This document shows, one piece after another, positions 37,001 to 43,496 of a DNA stretch of 64,000 nt. This DNA is from Hyperoplus lanceolatus (taxonomy: Eukaryota > Chordata > Actinopteri > Uranoscopiformes > Ammodytidae): positions 18,717,001 to 18,781,000 of the forward strand of contig CM049396.1 in the NCBI GenBank assembly GCA_026929865.2. The letters run 5' to 3'. The notes under the pieces are model-generated. The model saw only the letters and a program-made list of their open reading frames with translations, did no database searches and had not been told where the DNA came from. Each line of letters begins with the position of its first letter. Position 1 is the first letter of the stretch. A program made the translations under genes and the position numbers.

Positions 37001-39551
37001 CTTGACCTGCTGAGCCATGCATACTCATCTTCTGTGGCAGCTGCAACAGCCAAGTGGTTGGCACATTTATTGAATCCAAAATGATGGCTAATATTACAAT
37101 TTTGGGATCAACTTATTACAGGAGGATTACTTGTTGGTTGGTTTTTGCTGATGCCTGGTCGTTGACAGCAGTCCCTGCTTTTGTGTCAAGGTTTGTTACT
37201 TTGACAGCAACTGACAAGCTGATCATTGGTAAGGTAGGATTGCCTTGTGACCTCAAAAAGTTGGAATGGGAATCATGTCAAATGTCTTGAGAACAACAGC
37301 CACGTTGATTTTGGTAACCCTACGAGGTTGGCTGTAGCGCTACCACCAGGCAAGACTTTGCCTTTACTGACTGAATTGTCTAGATTTTAGTTAATTCTTA
37401 CCTTGACATGGACCTAAATGCATTTCCTTGAACACTGGTGATCTCAAAGGTGTCAGTTATTGATTGGGCATTTTAAATTTATTTGGAAATTACACCTTAA
37501 ATATTTTATTACATTGAATGGTTCTTCAATTATGAAAGTTTGAACATTATACCCAGCGGAATGGCCATCTTGGTCGTGGCCTCACGGTCCGCAAAGGTAA
37601 AATCTGACTCCCCTCCACATCTGAAAATAAACCTTATGGCATACTCATGCTTTTCTCAAAAGGTGCATAATTGTTATGGTTATCCACTGTACTAAACCTG
37701 TCTTTCCATCATCTTCCAGTTTGTTGGTCTTGAAAGCATCATGACCGCTATAACAGATGCCTACCCTTCCCATATCCAGAAAGGATATCGGAGAGAGCTT
37801 CTTCTGATGTTGATCTGTGTTGTATGTTTTGGGCTTGGCCTGTTTTTGGTAACAGAGGTAAGCAATAGGAGGTACATTCATGGGGGTAAGACAGAGTTGT
37901 ATGTGTAGGCCAAGCGATCAATACGCAGCATTTTATTTTATTTAATTGGAGCTCTGTACTTAAAAACAAAATAAAGGTTATTTATATTCAGTTCAATTTA
38001 TTCCCTTTTGTTTTAATTCTAGGCTGGTGCTTACATTCTTCTGATCTTTGATCACTATGTATGCAGTGGTCCCACTCTTCTTATAATGGCAATCTTCCAG
38101 TCAGTGATCATTGGATGGATTTATGGTAAGATACAGTCATGAATGTTAAAACTACCTTCGGTTTTGATATATGAGGCTATACTGACCTCATACCAATTGT
38201 AAAGCCTTATAATGAAACCTATGTCCCTATGCCATATATTGATTTAACAGCTTTGAATATTCAGTTATTTTGGCCTGAAAGAGAGAGTATGCTATACTAA
38301 AATAGATACTAAGTATGCATATTTAGTAGGCTTGAGTTTTAAGTTGACTGTTGATGTAGACTCTATTGTCCCATAACGCAAAAAAAACGTGAATTGAGGA
38401 CAGTGTGGCGACAGCGCAGAAACATTGATTCGACCTGTTAAATTAATTCGGCAAAAGTCGGATGCAAATGTCAAACTGTGAAAACGTTGTATAACTAAAT
38501 GCAGTGCATTGCAAATCACAAAAAAAAACAATAAAAATATGTAGACCATAGGTTTGCAACAAACAATTTGAACAATAGCCAAACAAGAAAAACTGGAGTC
38601 AGCAACAACTGTCAAACAAATCTCTTTATGAAACATGCCACAAAGCATCATCAGAGAAACAACTAAATTAAGTCCCCATATGAATACTTGTTCAAAAAGG
38701 GGATGTGATAAGAAGATACAAGTTTATTTTGGTCAAAATGGGTGAATGTAACAGTGTCAGGTAAACTTCAGCAGTTACTGCAAACAACAGAATTTTCATT
38801 TGAAGCCAACTTCAGCTGCTGGTGGCAGAATATCATTTTAGAATTTTAGTAAATAATACCTAATGTGCATTTATACTTGTTTACTAAGTTTAGTTTACAC
38901 GACATACTGTAGGCCGATAGTGTATAAGTAACATGGAACTTGGACAGAACCGTGTCATATGTTTGTCTCGGTTACAGGTGCTGAACGCTTCTCTGACAAC
39001 ATTCAGGACATGATTGGTTACAAACCTCTGTCGCTGTTCAAGTACTGCTGGATGTATGTCACCCCTATCATTTGCAGTGTAAGTGTTTTAAGCAGGCCAG
39101 AAAACATTTTATGTATGGAGATAACCTCTCTTTTTTAACGTAACAATGTTTTTACACATTTTGTTTTTCCTCTATAGGGCACACTTGTGTTTCTGTTCCT
39201 GAGATACACCCCCATGAGGTTCAACAGCTCCTATGTGTATCCTGGATGGGCGTACGGGATCGGCTGGTTCATGGCCTTCTCATCTCTTACCATGATTCCA
39301 TTGACCATGATCTGCAAACTGGCCAAAGGAAAAGGGACTCTCTGGCAGGTCAGTTGTTAGTGTATGCATAATCTTGTACAGGCAGCCTCCTATGTGTAAC
39401 CCTGTGCGCACTTTTCAAATTGCAAGTTACAATGTTATTAACCTTTTTCTAGCGTCTTAAGACAAGCTCCCGGCCTGCTGATGACCTTCAAATGATGACA
39501 AAGGAAATGGCCAGCATCGGTGAAATCCAAATACTTAAAAGAATAAATTAA
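3655..39551 (+). CDS. SLC6 family Na+/Cl- coupled transporter (GABA/taurine/betaine/creatine-like), 14 coding exons
   Basis: Joining 3655-3829, 28631-28765, 28981-29124, 29388-29475, 30501-30633, 31160-31294, 31389-31492, 31738-31862, 32390-32502, 37720-37857, 38023-38125, 38978-39078, 39178-39348 and 39453-39551 gives 1764 nt: 587 codons plus TAA, close to the roughly 600 residues usual for SLC6. All introns have GT-AG ends, and exon sizes (104, 125, 113, 103, 101, 171) are as expected for vertebrate SLC6 genes. The protein should be a plasma-membrane symporter with 12 helices and a large glycosylated second external loop. Seen: [18 protein letters not shown] in TM1; gate pair Arg48/Asp440; Tyr120; chloride ligands Tyr65, Gln278, Ser282, Asn314 and Ser318; Cys145/Cys154. 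Unusual: Ala39, Tyr281, Gly383 and Gly387 (GAT1 Tyr60, Phe294, Ser396 and Thr400). The ATG at 3655 has G at -3 and +4. Closest recalled relatives are GAT2/GAT3, BGT1 and TauT; a fish-specific paralogue (slc6a22-like) is possible. Orthology is not established. Confidence 0.93.
3830..4120. other. Start of intron 1
   Basis: AT-rich intron sequence after the exon 1 donor; no repeat end or other feature was recognised. Confidence 0.7.
5439..6819. mobile_element. Palindromic element inserted in the left foldback arm
   Basis: Both ends read AGAGACAGTGCAT, and the arms remain inverted copies for over 200 bp (5439-5665 against about 6590-6819). The intact target is visible in the right arm of the host element (about 10940-10960 on the other strand), so the insertion is exact with a 2-3 bp AT/TAT duplication, compatible with a Tc1/mariner-type mover. 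It contains a further TTAA MITE. Confidence 0.75.
5851..6462. mobile_element. TTAA MITE nested in the palindromic element
   Basis: TTAA at 5851-5854 and 6459-6462 enclose ends AGAGGACCTATTATGCT and, reverse-complemented, AGAGGACCTATGATGCT. This is a repeat end commonly met in teleost genomes. The frames of 60-86 codons inside are not supported as genes. Confidence 0.75.
6967..7731. mobile_element. hAT-like MITE with about 160 bp inverted ends
   Basis: The ends read AATAGAGCTGTTAAGCGGAA on both strands, and the inverted similarity continues through GGGACCTATCGGCT. The flanks carry a near-duplicate (AATAAGGG before, AATAAGAG after), suggesting an 8 bp hAT duplication. No transposase is present. 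Confidence 0.65.
7732..10260. repeat. Foldback centre, no gene recognised
   Basis: At about 7945-8055 lies a dispersed teleost repeat (AACCTTTATTTCTACAGGTA and CAAGGGAGACCTGTTCCCAT). At about 7850-7940 there is similarity to segments near 18350 and 54760. The remainder is AT-rich, with short frames (60-92 codons) lacking any domain. Confidence 0.45.
10261..10790. repeat. Dispersed repeat, first copy
   Basis: This segment is closely repeated in the same orientation at 13265-13785; both share ACATTATAACCACACGTTGC, GTATCCCCTCCTCAACTTCA and AAGCCTCCTGTCCTGTCTAA. It shows two insertions of one element family within 3 kb. The short frame over it has no recognised function. Confidence 0.7.
13265..13785. 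repeat. Dispersed repeat, second copy
   Basis: Direct-orientation copy of 10261-10790 with small indels, for example a missing stretch near 13440-13490 relative to the first copy. A frame of 66 codons from 13499 overlaps it but is not conserved between the copies. Confidence 0.7.
13982..15393. mobile_element. 1.4 kb non-autonomous transposon, uninterrupted copy
   Basis: The ends read CCTGAGGGGTATACTAC and, reverse-complemented from the right, CCTGAGGGGCGTATACTAC. The same family appears at 43930-61960, where it is split by a DIRS-like retroelement. Here the corresponding target (CTCTCTGTTTTCTGCTG at about 15041-15057) is intact. No transposase frame was seen. Confidence 0.75.
15629..15671. 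repeat. (CA)n-(CG)n microsatellite
   Basis: About 11 CA units followed by a short interrupted stretch and a run of alternating CG. The alternating purine-pyrimidine tract could adopt Z-DNA. Confidence 0.95.
16011..16051. repeat. Alternating CG/CA tract
   Basis: A second alternating purine-pyrimidine stretch (GCGCGCGCGC followed by mixed CA/CG steps) 340 bp from the first. Confidence 0.85.
16633..16686. repeat. (TG)27 microsatellite
   Basis: An uninterrupted 54 bp TG run. Long frames reading through it on both strands are repeat artefacts. Confidence 0.97.
16842..17562. repeat. 251 bp tandem duplication across a hAT left end
   Basis: The landmark GGTTACAAAAGGCTAGAA starts at 16861, 17112 and 17363, giving a period of 251 bp over about 2.8 units. 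Each unit contains two copies of a 52 bp subrepeat (from ATAACCATGTTTGTTTAATG), then the hAT end CAGACCCGGCGGCAGAG and about 100 bp of element. The third copy has lost ACCCGGCGGCAG. The duplicated unit therefore spans host flank plus transposon end. Confidence 0.85.
17563..17672. repeat. 110 bp near-perfect palindrome
   Basis: Arms of about 50 bp (17563-17613 and 17622-17672) with only about two mismatches surround a loop of a few bases around CATTTTTG. The arms contain GACGCGCGTC-like steps and the repeated GTCTTGCTAAGACC, itself partly palindromic. It would form a long hairpin in single-stranded DNA or RNA. It lies inside the hAT element, just after the tandem duplication. Confidence 0.9.
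17694..17827. repeat. Direct repeat A (first copy)
   Basis: Closely matches 18581-18712 in the same orientation (shared AGACAGGTGTAGCCTACAAA and CATCAGCATGGCCAACAGCA). The two copies bracket about 750 bp within the hAT element. Confidence 0.85.
17828..18580. repeat. Segment between direct repeats, related to other elements
   Basis: At 17935-18010 it resembles the foldback inner arm near 6870-6955 (CAATGAAGCGCCGGTCGGG, CTTTTCACCAGAATTTGTAG). At about 18110-18500 it resembles the interior of the Harbinger MITE at 54550-55334 (shared GGAGAATACT, GAGTTATCGCGGCTCCTGCA). It is probably a degenerate insertion; frames here are not supported as genes. Confidence 0.5.
18581..18712. repeat. Direct repeat A (second copy)
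   Basis: Second copy of 17694-17827, with a handful of substitutions. Preceded by CCCGCATCAATATTA, which also occurs in the units of the upstream tandem array. Confidence 0.85.
19292..20906. mobile_element. hAT-like element (CAGGGTTC ends)
   Basis: The left end CAGGGTTCGACATAA and the right end, reverse-complemented CAGGGTTCAACATAA, define about 1.6 kb. Subterminal GGGCCAGTAA-like motifs occur near both ends. Flanks (AATATATT before, ATATTAAG after) are not a clean duplication. It contains a perfect 40 bp inverted repeat. No transposase frame was recognised. Confidence 0.65.
20675..20755. repeat. Perfect 40 bp inverted repeat with 1-base spacer
   Basis: 20675-20714 is exactly the reverse complement of 20716-20755, separated by a single T at 20715. 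The arms contain ATAACCAAATCTAAAGGGAA and end in TATACTGT at the centre. The structure can extrude as a cruciform. Confidence 0.95.
20907..21775. other. Intron 1 DNA between repeats
   Basis: A possible TTAA-type transposon end lies at about 21400-21465 (TTAACCCTCATCCTTGACG with GGGTCACTAGAGACCCC), but no partner end was found. Frames of 60-63 codons are not supported. Confidence 0.45.
21776..24960. repeat. Segmental repeat array (GCGCCCCCTA family)
   Basis: Several blocks recur: ACTAGAAAATCCCGCGGAGA at 21776 and 23446; TATGGTCCCAGAGGCTTTTT at about 22319, 23159 and 24643; GCGCCCCCTATGGGTTAA-type blocks throughout. Units are long, mosaic and partly higher-order. Short translated frames such as [11 protein letters not shown] recur because the DNA recurs; they are not a gene family. 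Its core is a regular 140 bp array. Confidence 0.85.
23621..24440. repeat. 140 bp tandem array, six units
   Basis: The phrase ATGGGTTA begins at 23621, 23761, 23901, 24041, 24181 and 24321, exactly 140 bp apart each time. Units differ by only a few substitutions and no indels until a small insertion in the last (CAAAGGG near 24344). Each contains CATGCTACCACATGACTT and AAGTTTGATGATGATAGG. Confidence 0.95.
24966..25013. repeat. (ATT)16 microsatellite
   Basis: A 48 bp pure trinucleotide run lying exactly between the segmental array and the Tc1-like fragment. Confidence 0.95.
25016..26150 (+). pseudogene. Tc1-like transposase relic
   Basis: Translation from 25019 gives a helix-turn-helix segment ([20 protein letters not shown]) and the Tc1 stretch [10 protein letters not shown], then in another frame [12 protein letters not shown], the first catalytic Asp region of the DDE domain. 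After about 25430 the frame breaks repeatedly through stops and shifts (for example KFGGGLIM, then stop codons), so the gene is dead. The right end (GGGGTCCCAAACTTTTTCAT at about 26118) resembles a Tc1 terminal repeat; the left terminal repeat appears to be missing, replaced by the ATT run. Confidence 0.8.
26175..27974. mobile_element. 1.8 kb hAT element with perfect 8 bp target duplication
   Basis: The element starts CAGAGGTTGG and ends CCACCTCTG, flanked on both sides by TGTATAAA (26167-26174 and 27975-27982). The subterminal regions are rich in ACTTGAGTAA-type repeats, a common teleost hAT-type repeat. No intact transposase is present. Confidence 0.88.
26560..26975. mobile_element. MITE nested in the hAT element
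   Basis: The ends GGTTGCGTTCCGAATCGCAT and their reverse complement at 26953-26975 form a terminal inverted repeat of about 23 bp; similarity continues through TAGTATGTAGAA on both sides. No clear target duplication was found. Confidence 0.8.
27983..28630. other. End of intron 1
   Basis: Unique-looking AT-rich DNA up to the exon 2 acceptor; no feature recognised. Confidence 0.6.
28631..28765 (+). CDS. SLC6 exon 2 (TM2)
   Basis: 135 nt, residues 59-103 plus one base of codon 104. It completes the NGGG motif and encodes TM2 with [18 protein letters not shown], a family hallmark. Tyr65 is the chloride-site tyrosine (GAT1 Tyr86). The acceptor is TGCAG at 28626-28630 and the donor GTGAGG at 28766. 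Confidence 0.93.
28981..29124 (+). CDS. SLC6 exon 3 (TM3, start of extracellular loop 2)
   Basis: 144 nt, residues 104-151 plus one base of codon 152. TM3 keeps Tyr120 (GAT1 Tyr140, which binds the substrate carboxylate), but its surroundings read GSFSY where relatives have LNVYY or LNIYY. The external loop begins with [13 protein letters not shown], carrying Cys145 and a glycosylation sequon at Asn146. Acceptor TTCCAG, donor GTCAGT. Confidence 0.93.
29388..29475 (+). CDS. SLC6 exon 4 (extracellular loop 2)
   Basis: 88 nt, residues 152-180 plus two bases of codon 181. It carries Cys154, the likely disulphide partner of Cys145, and N-glycosylation sequons at Asn161, Asn165 and Asn171. It ends in VTEFWQ, matching the VxEFWER segment of relatives. 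Acceptor TTTCAG, donor GTAAGT. Confidence 0.92.
29476..30500. other. Intron 4
   Basis: About 1.0 kb of AT-rich DNA with no recognised repeat. The true acceptor is CTTCCAG at 30494-30500; an earlier TTTTTTGCAG near 30393-30402 would not restore the conserved reading frame. Confidence 0.6.
30501..30633 (+). CDS. SLC6 exon 5 (TM4)
   Basis: 133 nt, residues 181-225. It continues FWQRRILNIS (another sequon at Asn186) into TM4, [20 protein letters not shown], almost identical to the GAT/BGT/TauT consensus. The acceptor is CTTCCAG ending at 30500 and the donor GTGAGA. Confidence 0.93.
30634..31159. other. Intron 5
   Basis: 526 bp, AT-rich, no recognised feature. Confidence 0.7.
31160..31294 (+). 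CDS. SLC6 exon 6 (TM5)
   Basis: 135 nt, residues 226-270: [20 protein letters not shown] of TM5, followed by the TLPGA motif and the external loop ending in DPQ. The donor GTTTCT is weak, but the frame and the length match the family. Confidence 0.92.
31389..31492 (+). CDS. SLC6 exon 7 (TM6)
   Basis: 104 nt, residues 271-304 plus two bases of codon 305. TM6 reads [17 protein letters not shown]. Gln278 and Ser282 are the chloride ligands. Tyr281 sits where most relatives have Phe (GAT1 Phe294, LeuT Phe253), the aromatic lid over the substrate. Confidence 0.93.
31738..31862 (+). CDS. SLC6 exon 8 (TM7)
   Basis: 125 nt, residues 305-346 plus one base of codon 347. TM7 carries NSGTS with Asn314 and Ser318, the remaining chloride ligands. 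The exon ends in the conserved VAES before GPGL. Acceptor TTGCAG, donor GTACGA. Confidence 0.93.
31863..32389. other. Intron 8
   Basis: 527 bp with no recognised repeat. Donor GTACGA, acceptor TTTCCAG. Confidence 0.7.
32390..32502 (+). CDS. SLC6 exon 9 (TM8, altered Na2-site motif)
   Basis: 113 nt, residues 347-384. [17 protein letters not shown] leads into TM8, which ends in LGIDGQ. Relatives have LG(I/L)DSQ; Asp382 is kept, but the Na2-site serine (GAT1 Ser396, LeuT Ser355) is Gly383. The codons ATA GAT GGT CAG are unambiguous and followed by donor GTGAGT. Confidence 0.93.
32953..33360 (+). pseudogene. Relic of a transposon-borne coding region (DQPL motif)
   Basis: One frame runs from 32953 and contains [20 protein letters not shown] followed by [19 protein letters not shown]. 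The inverted arm at about 36900-37010 encodes [10 protein letters not shown] on the - strand, so this is element sequence and not a host exon. I recall a multi-copy eukaryotic transposon-associated family with a DQPLYA-type motif after a PLF...HS segment, but cannot name it with certainty. The frame runs into the poly(T) end of the L1 at 33361. Confidence 0.4.
34354..35776 (+). pseudogene. Coding-like segment of the TA element, copy 1, split by a MITE
   Basis: The + strand carries the codons of [19 protein letters not shown] before the MITE and DGQ-like acidic sequence followed by DVVIVSFAG after it, ending at GCAGGTAAAA, which looks like a splice donor. The copy at 50900-51064 has the same arrangement without the MITE. 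An acidic stretch before a DGDFVxVxFAG-like segment is reminiscent of the C-terminal part of some fish transposon proteins; identification is tentative. Confidence 0.45.
34462..35724. mobile_element. 1.26 kb MITE (GGGCCTCATTTATAA ends)
   Basis: The ends TGGGCCTCATTTATAA and TTATAAATGAGGCCCCA form a terminal inverted repeat. The paralogous site at about 51011-51020 reads GTTCAGATGG without the element, while here it is GTTCA-element-CAGATGG, so insertion was exact with a CA dinucleotide repeated. A centre region contains short CG/CA alternation; short frames are unsupported. Confidence 0.85.
37348..37719. other. End of intron 9
   Basis: 372 bp of non-repeat DNA leading to the exon 10 acceptor. 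Confidence 0.7.
37720..37857 (+). CDS. SLC6 exon 10 (end of TM8, TM9)
   Basis: 138 nt, residues 385-430. FVGLES completes the TM8 region; Gly387 replaces GAT1 Thr400 and matches the creatine transporter at this position. [20 protein letters not shown] is TM9, followed by VTE. The acceptor CTTCCAG lies 372 bp after the end of the transposon block in intron 9. Confidence 0.93.
38023..38125 (+). CDS. SLC6 exon 11 (TM10)
   Basis: 103 nt, residues 431-464 plus one base of codon 465. [16 protein letters not shown] corresponds to GGMYVFQLFDYYAASG of relatives. Asp440, the outer-gate acid paired with Arg48, is kept, while the following Tyr is His. Confidence 0.93.
38126..38977. other. Intron 11
   Basis: 852 bp, AT-rich. 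A - strand frame of 119 codons (38292-38651) has no recognisable domain and is not called. Confidence 0.6.
38978..39078 (+). CDS. SLC6 exon 12 (intracellular loop 5, start of TM11)
   Basis: 101 nt, residues 465-498: [18 protein letters not shown], the family's conserved loop (normally YDNIEDMIGYRP), followed by [13 protein letters not shown]. Acceptor TTACAG, donor GTAAGT. Confidence 0.93.
39178..39348 (+). CDS. SLC6 exon 13 (TM11-TM12)
   Basis: 171 nt, residues 499-555. Contains [20 protein letters not shown] and the last helix, [20 protein letters not shown]. Acceptor TATAG, donor GTCAGT. Confidence 0.92.
39453..39551 (+). CDS. SLC6 exon 14 (C terminus and stop)
   Basis: 99 nt, residues 556-587 and TAA. 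It encodes [20 protein letters not shown] and a short tail without the PDZ-binding ends of some relatives. The C terminus is shorter than in human GAT2 or BGT1, but the exon starts with the usual (Q)RL motif. An AATAAA overlaps the last codons (39542-39547). Confidence 0.9.
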   Translation, partial: RLKTSSRPADDLQMMTKEMASIGEIQILKRIN

Positions 39552-39794
39552 ATTTTATATTTTTTTAACCCTTGTGTGTTCTTAAAGTTTTTGTTACACT
39601 CATGCCCCTCCCTATGAACTGCCATAAAATTATATTAGTATATATTATAATTAATATTTAAATTTTACAGTAATATTTTCTTCAACTTTTTTTTCAAACC
39701 TTTTATCCCACTTGAGCTATGTACATACATATCAAATATTAATTAATTTTCAATTTCTTTTAACCCTTTAAATGGCAGCTTTTGTGGCGATGAG
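39552..39794 (+). other. Probable 3' untranslated region
   Basis: AT-rich sequence after the stop. AATAAA overlaps the end of the coding sequence (39542-39547), and others lie further on (41726-41731 and about 41845), so the real end of the transcript is undetermined. Confidence 0.4.
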
Positions 39795-40373
39795 TTAGCC
39801 TGGAAATCCAGACCCTGATATCTTGAACGATAGAAGGTCTGGCCACGATCAATAGTAATTTCCAACTCAAGGGGCGGCTCCTACTCGTGCATTTCAAATG
39901 CCACTGCACGCAGTTGGATAGCACTACAACCAATCAGAGTGATGCACAAGGTGACGTAAGCCCCTTTCGTTTAGCGAACAGCTGTTAAACTGTTAAATAA
40001 AACGTTTGCCGTTGTCGGTCGGCAAAACAGAACATTCCACTTACTTGCTAATGAAAGATTTGAGTGCCGTCTTCCAAATCGTTAAGGGTCGAGGCCAAAG
40101 CAGTCTCAAACTCACACAACATATCCGCAGCCATCTTTGATGTTTACTATCACGGCTTCGACGTCGCATGCACGTCACTGTCGTCATCCGGTTACGTCCT
40201 CCCCAGAGTACCATATAAAGGGCTCTGGCGCGCCCATATTAGATAGAATCAATTGAAACCATAGCCAGATTTCTGGTCTTCTTGATAAAGCTTCAACGGA
40301 GTGCGCCCAGACCAACACGCGCAGCAAATTTAATTTGCCAACGCCTAGTGGCAGGTCTGGGAATGCAAGGCTA
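39795..40373. mobile_element. hAT MITE with perfect 8 bp target duplication (copy 1)
   Basis: The element TTAGCCTGGAAATCCAGACC...AATGCAAGGCTA is flanked by GCGATGAG on both sides (39787-39794 and 40374-40381). A 374 bp member of the same end family lies at 62763-63136. It may lie within the 3' untranslated region of the SLC6 gene. Confidence 0.85.
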
Positions 40374-40585
40374 GCGATGAGCCATTTTTAGTAAAAAACA
40401 AAAACAATAATTAAATAAAAATGTCTTATAATCTATGCAAAGTGGATTTTTTTTGAGTGGGATAATTGCCTAATATCATCAAATATACATGTTTGTCACA
40501 TGGCAATGTTTTGAAAAAACAACGTTTTTGCTTTCAAATTGGGCAATTTTTTCCATACAAGTTTGAGTGTGTAAAAATTGGCTTT

Positions 40586-40587
<2 letters not shown>

Positions 40588-40629
<42 letters not shown>
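40588..40629. repeat. (CA)20 microsatellite
   Basis: A run of about 40 bp of CA; frames through it are artefacts. Confidence 0.95.
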
Positions 40630-40630
<1 letters not shown>

Positions 40631-43162
40631 ACCATAATTCATCATTACACACGTATGCACCATACACTGGCATCCCTACCAACACACCCACCCAGTTTAG
40701 GTTGAAATATTTTTTTTCATTGTGCTGTGGGGGGCAACAATATGGCAAGACAGACAACAGGGAAAAGTGTCTGTAATCTAAATATAGGGAAATGGCTCGA
40801 TATGGTGATGGTGTTAATAATTACACATTTTGATGCTTTGTGTCGAGGATGAAAGCATAAATTAACATCATAGAAAAAAATATCTTGTGCTGTAATGACG
40901 GCAGTATCAAATTGGTAAAAAAAAAAAGAGGCAGTTTTGAATGGAAGTCAATGAGGGAAATGTCCTTGGGGTTATGAGTGTAACAAAAATGTGTCCTGCC
41001 TTTATTATAGATGGTACAAAGTTGCTGAGTAGAAATTCACAAAATATTTGGAGAAAATAAATCCCTGGACAAAATGTATTCGGTTAACATTAGCACAGCC
41101 AAAGTTATACACAAAACAAAGCATACAAAACTGAACAATTACAAAATGTCCCCAAGAACACATAAAGGTTAATACTGTGTGTAGATCAGGGTATTTTTTA
41201 TATGGTGGTAGTATTAATTCACATTTGTTTAAAGATTCGATGAACCACCTGAATATAATGTATTAAATATCTATGGCTTGGTGTTTTTTTCAATTTATTT
41301 TATAATATTTTAAAGTTGTCAAAGATACTGAATGTAGAAAACACTGCATTGATTTGCAACCAGTGCCTTAAGGACAACAATGGTGTTTCTACAAGTTTTG
41401 TACTCAAACTCATACAAATTTGAAGGGCAAGGGTTGTTTGAGATTGTTAAAATAGCTTCTGTGAACGTCACGTTGCAGATACGACCACCGACTATTTGTA
41501 CAACAATGTGGCCACAATATAGCACACATGACTGTGCATGGTAGACATATCCTGTTACCACCCAGTCTTCTTTATTATTACTTTTCTTACTTTAACTCAG
41601 CTGATATGATCCCCAACATTTCCTTTGTACCTGCCATTGACTTAAGAGAGTGATATATTTGTCTGTTTTTATATTTTAAGTTTTTATGTTACCCATTTTA
41701 CAACATATTGAGACCTTTTAATCCAAATAAATATACCTAACCACGCTGTCTGATAAATGTTGAGGTATGTGTTTGATTTATAATACAAATCCTAAAGAGC
41801 CTTAAATAAACAGCTTTTATGTTTATTTGTGAAATAATGTTTACAATAAAATACTTTCTGGGGCATTGAATGAACTGATATACTGTATGGACAATTGATC
41901 AAAAAGGGATTATAACTGGTAAATAATTGGTGAGAAACACAGGTTAAAGACCATTCTGGGGGTGTTCTACATTTAGTTTTTCTATTTTTTTAAAAGTTTT
42001 GTAGACTCCTACTAGTAATGGAGTATTTTTATATGGTTGTATACGTGGGTACTTTTATTTAAGTAATGGATATGTGGGTTTCTTCTGCTACTGCAGAGTA
42101 GTCCATTTGATTTTAAGTTGGTTGTTGATGTAACTATGCATTTTTATACTGTGCAGTGTGCACATACTCTGGCATCTTCTTGATTTACTTTGATTACCTT
42201 GTAGATATTCATATAACTTAATTGGAGTCCACTTGTAGAATTTAACTTGTTTTTTTACATTAGAACTTATAGTTCAGTTCTTCCTTCTTGAAAAAACTCA
42301 GCCATGAATTCTAAGGACTCTGTGTTATGACGAAGCGGAGATCTGGGACAGGGTTTAAAGCTTGTAACTTATTCCCAGGCAGGTGTTTGGAAGTGAACCT
42401 ATTGTTTTTTCTCTCCATTTTCAATAAAATGGAAAATGTAATGGTATGGAAATTAATTGCATAATCATGTGTATTTGTAATATTGTCATATATTGTTTAA
42501 CACAGGTCAATTATTTGTAAAAGAGTTTGACCTGGAGAGGGTTTGACCGCCTCCTGTTATGTCTGTAACACAGATCGTAGACGGTTGAGGGAATATAAGA
42601 TAAGATAATATTTTTGATGTTATAACAAAGCAAGGTTGCCTAGGATTGGAAGGGTTGAGATGCTATGAGGTCATGAAGGTTAAACACATCTACGCACTGT
42701 GTTATCAACAATTGCTGAAGAGAGACTGCCTCTCTTCAGTCATATCTGCAGTCCTGTGAATGCTGGCTTGCAACCAATAAAGATCTACTGAAAATGGGAA
42801 AATTGTGTCACATGGTTTTTCATTATCAACTTTCATCTGCACTAGACAAACTGATATTTCAGTTTCCATAACAGTAACCAAGAGCATACAACTGTCAATC
42901 CTAACAATTTATTTTTGGAAAACCGACAGCAAATGGTTGCGAGTCCTTTTGTCCCTAGATTACTGTATTCGTACCTGAATTGTCCTTACTTTTGGTATTG
43001 AACAAGTATTGAACAAAACCAAAAGTGTACTAAACAGTAAAAAAATGTATATACACCAATTAGTTGATATCTTCTTGTTTACCTGTTATAATAGTGCTGC
43101 AAATAACAACCATTCATATTATCGAGTAATGTGCTGATTATTTTCTCAATTAATTCTGAGGT
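40630..43162. other. 3' flank, no gene recognised
   Basis: AT-rich DNA with possible poly(A) signals at 41726 and about 41845. Frames of 60-92 codons have no domain. No repeat end was recognised. Confidence 0.5.
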
Positions 43163-43496
43163 CTATAAAACATTAAAAAAAAAGTTGGGACGTTATGTAA
43201 AACGTGAATAAAACAGAATGTGATAATTTCCTAATCTTTTTGACATGTATTCAATATAAAACAGTACAAACACATCATATGTATTTGTTTAAACTGATAA
43301 ACGTTATTGCTTTTTGTAAATATACACACATTTTAAATTTTGGGCCTGCAACACATTTCAAAAAAGTTAAATCACCCTTTCTGTTAACAACACAGGGTAA
43401 GCTTTTGGGAAGAGAGGACATTAATTGTTGAAACTTTGAATGCAAAATTATTTCCCATTCTTGCTTGAAATAGATTTTCAGATGCTCAACATTCCG

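Larger units (their letters stand above)
32676..37347. mobile_element. 4.7 kb inverted-arm element in intron 9
   Basis: Arms of about 330 bp or more (32676-33010 and 37010-37347) are inverted copies; both outer ends carry GCGCTACAGC followed by AACCTCGTAGGGTTACCAAA. Inner parts of the arms (about 33185-33245 and 36950-37000) are also related and, translated outward to inward, both contain ATDQPL. The centre is an L1 fragment split by another element. The target duplication is not clear. Confidence 0.75.
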
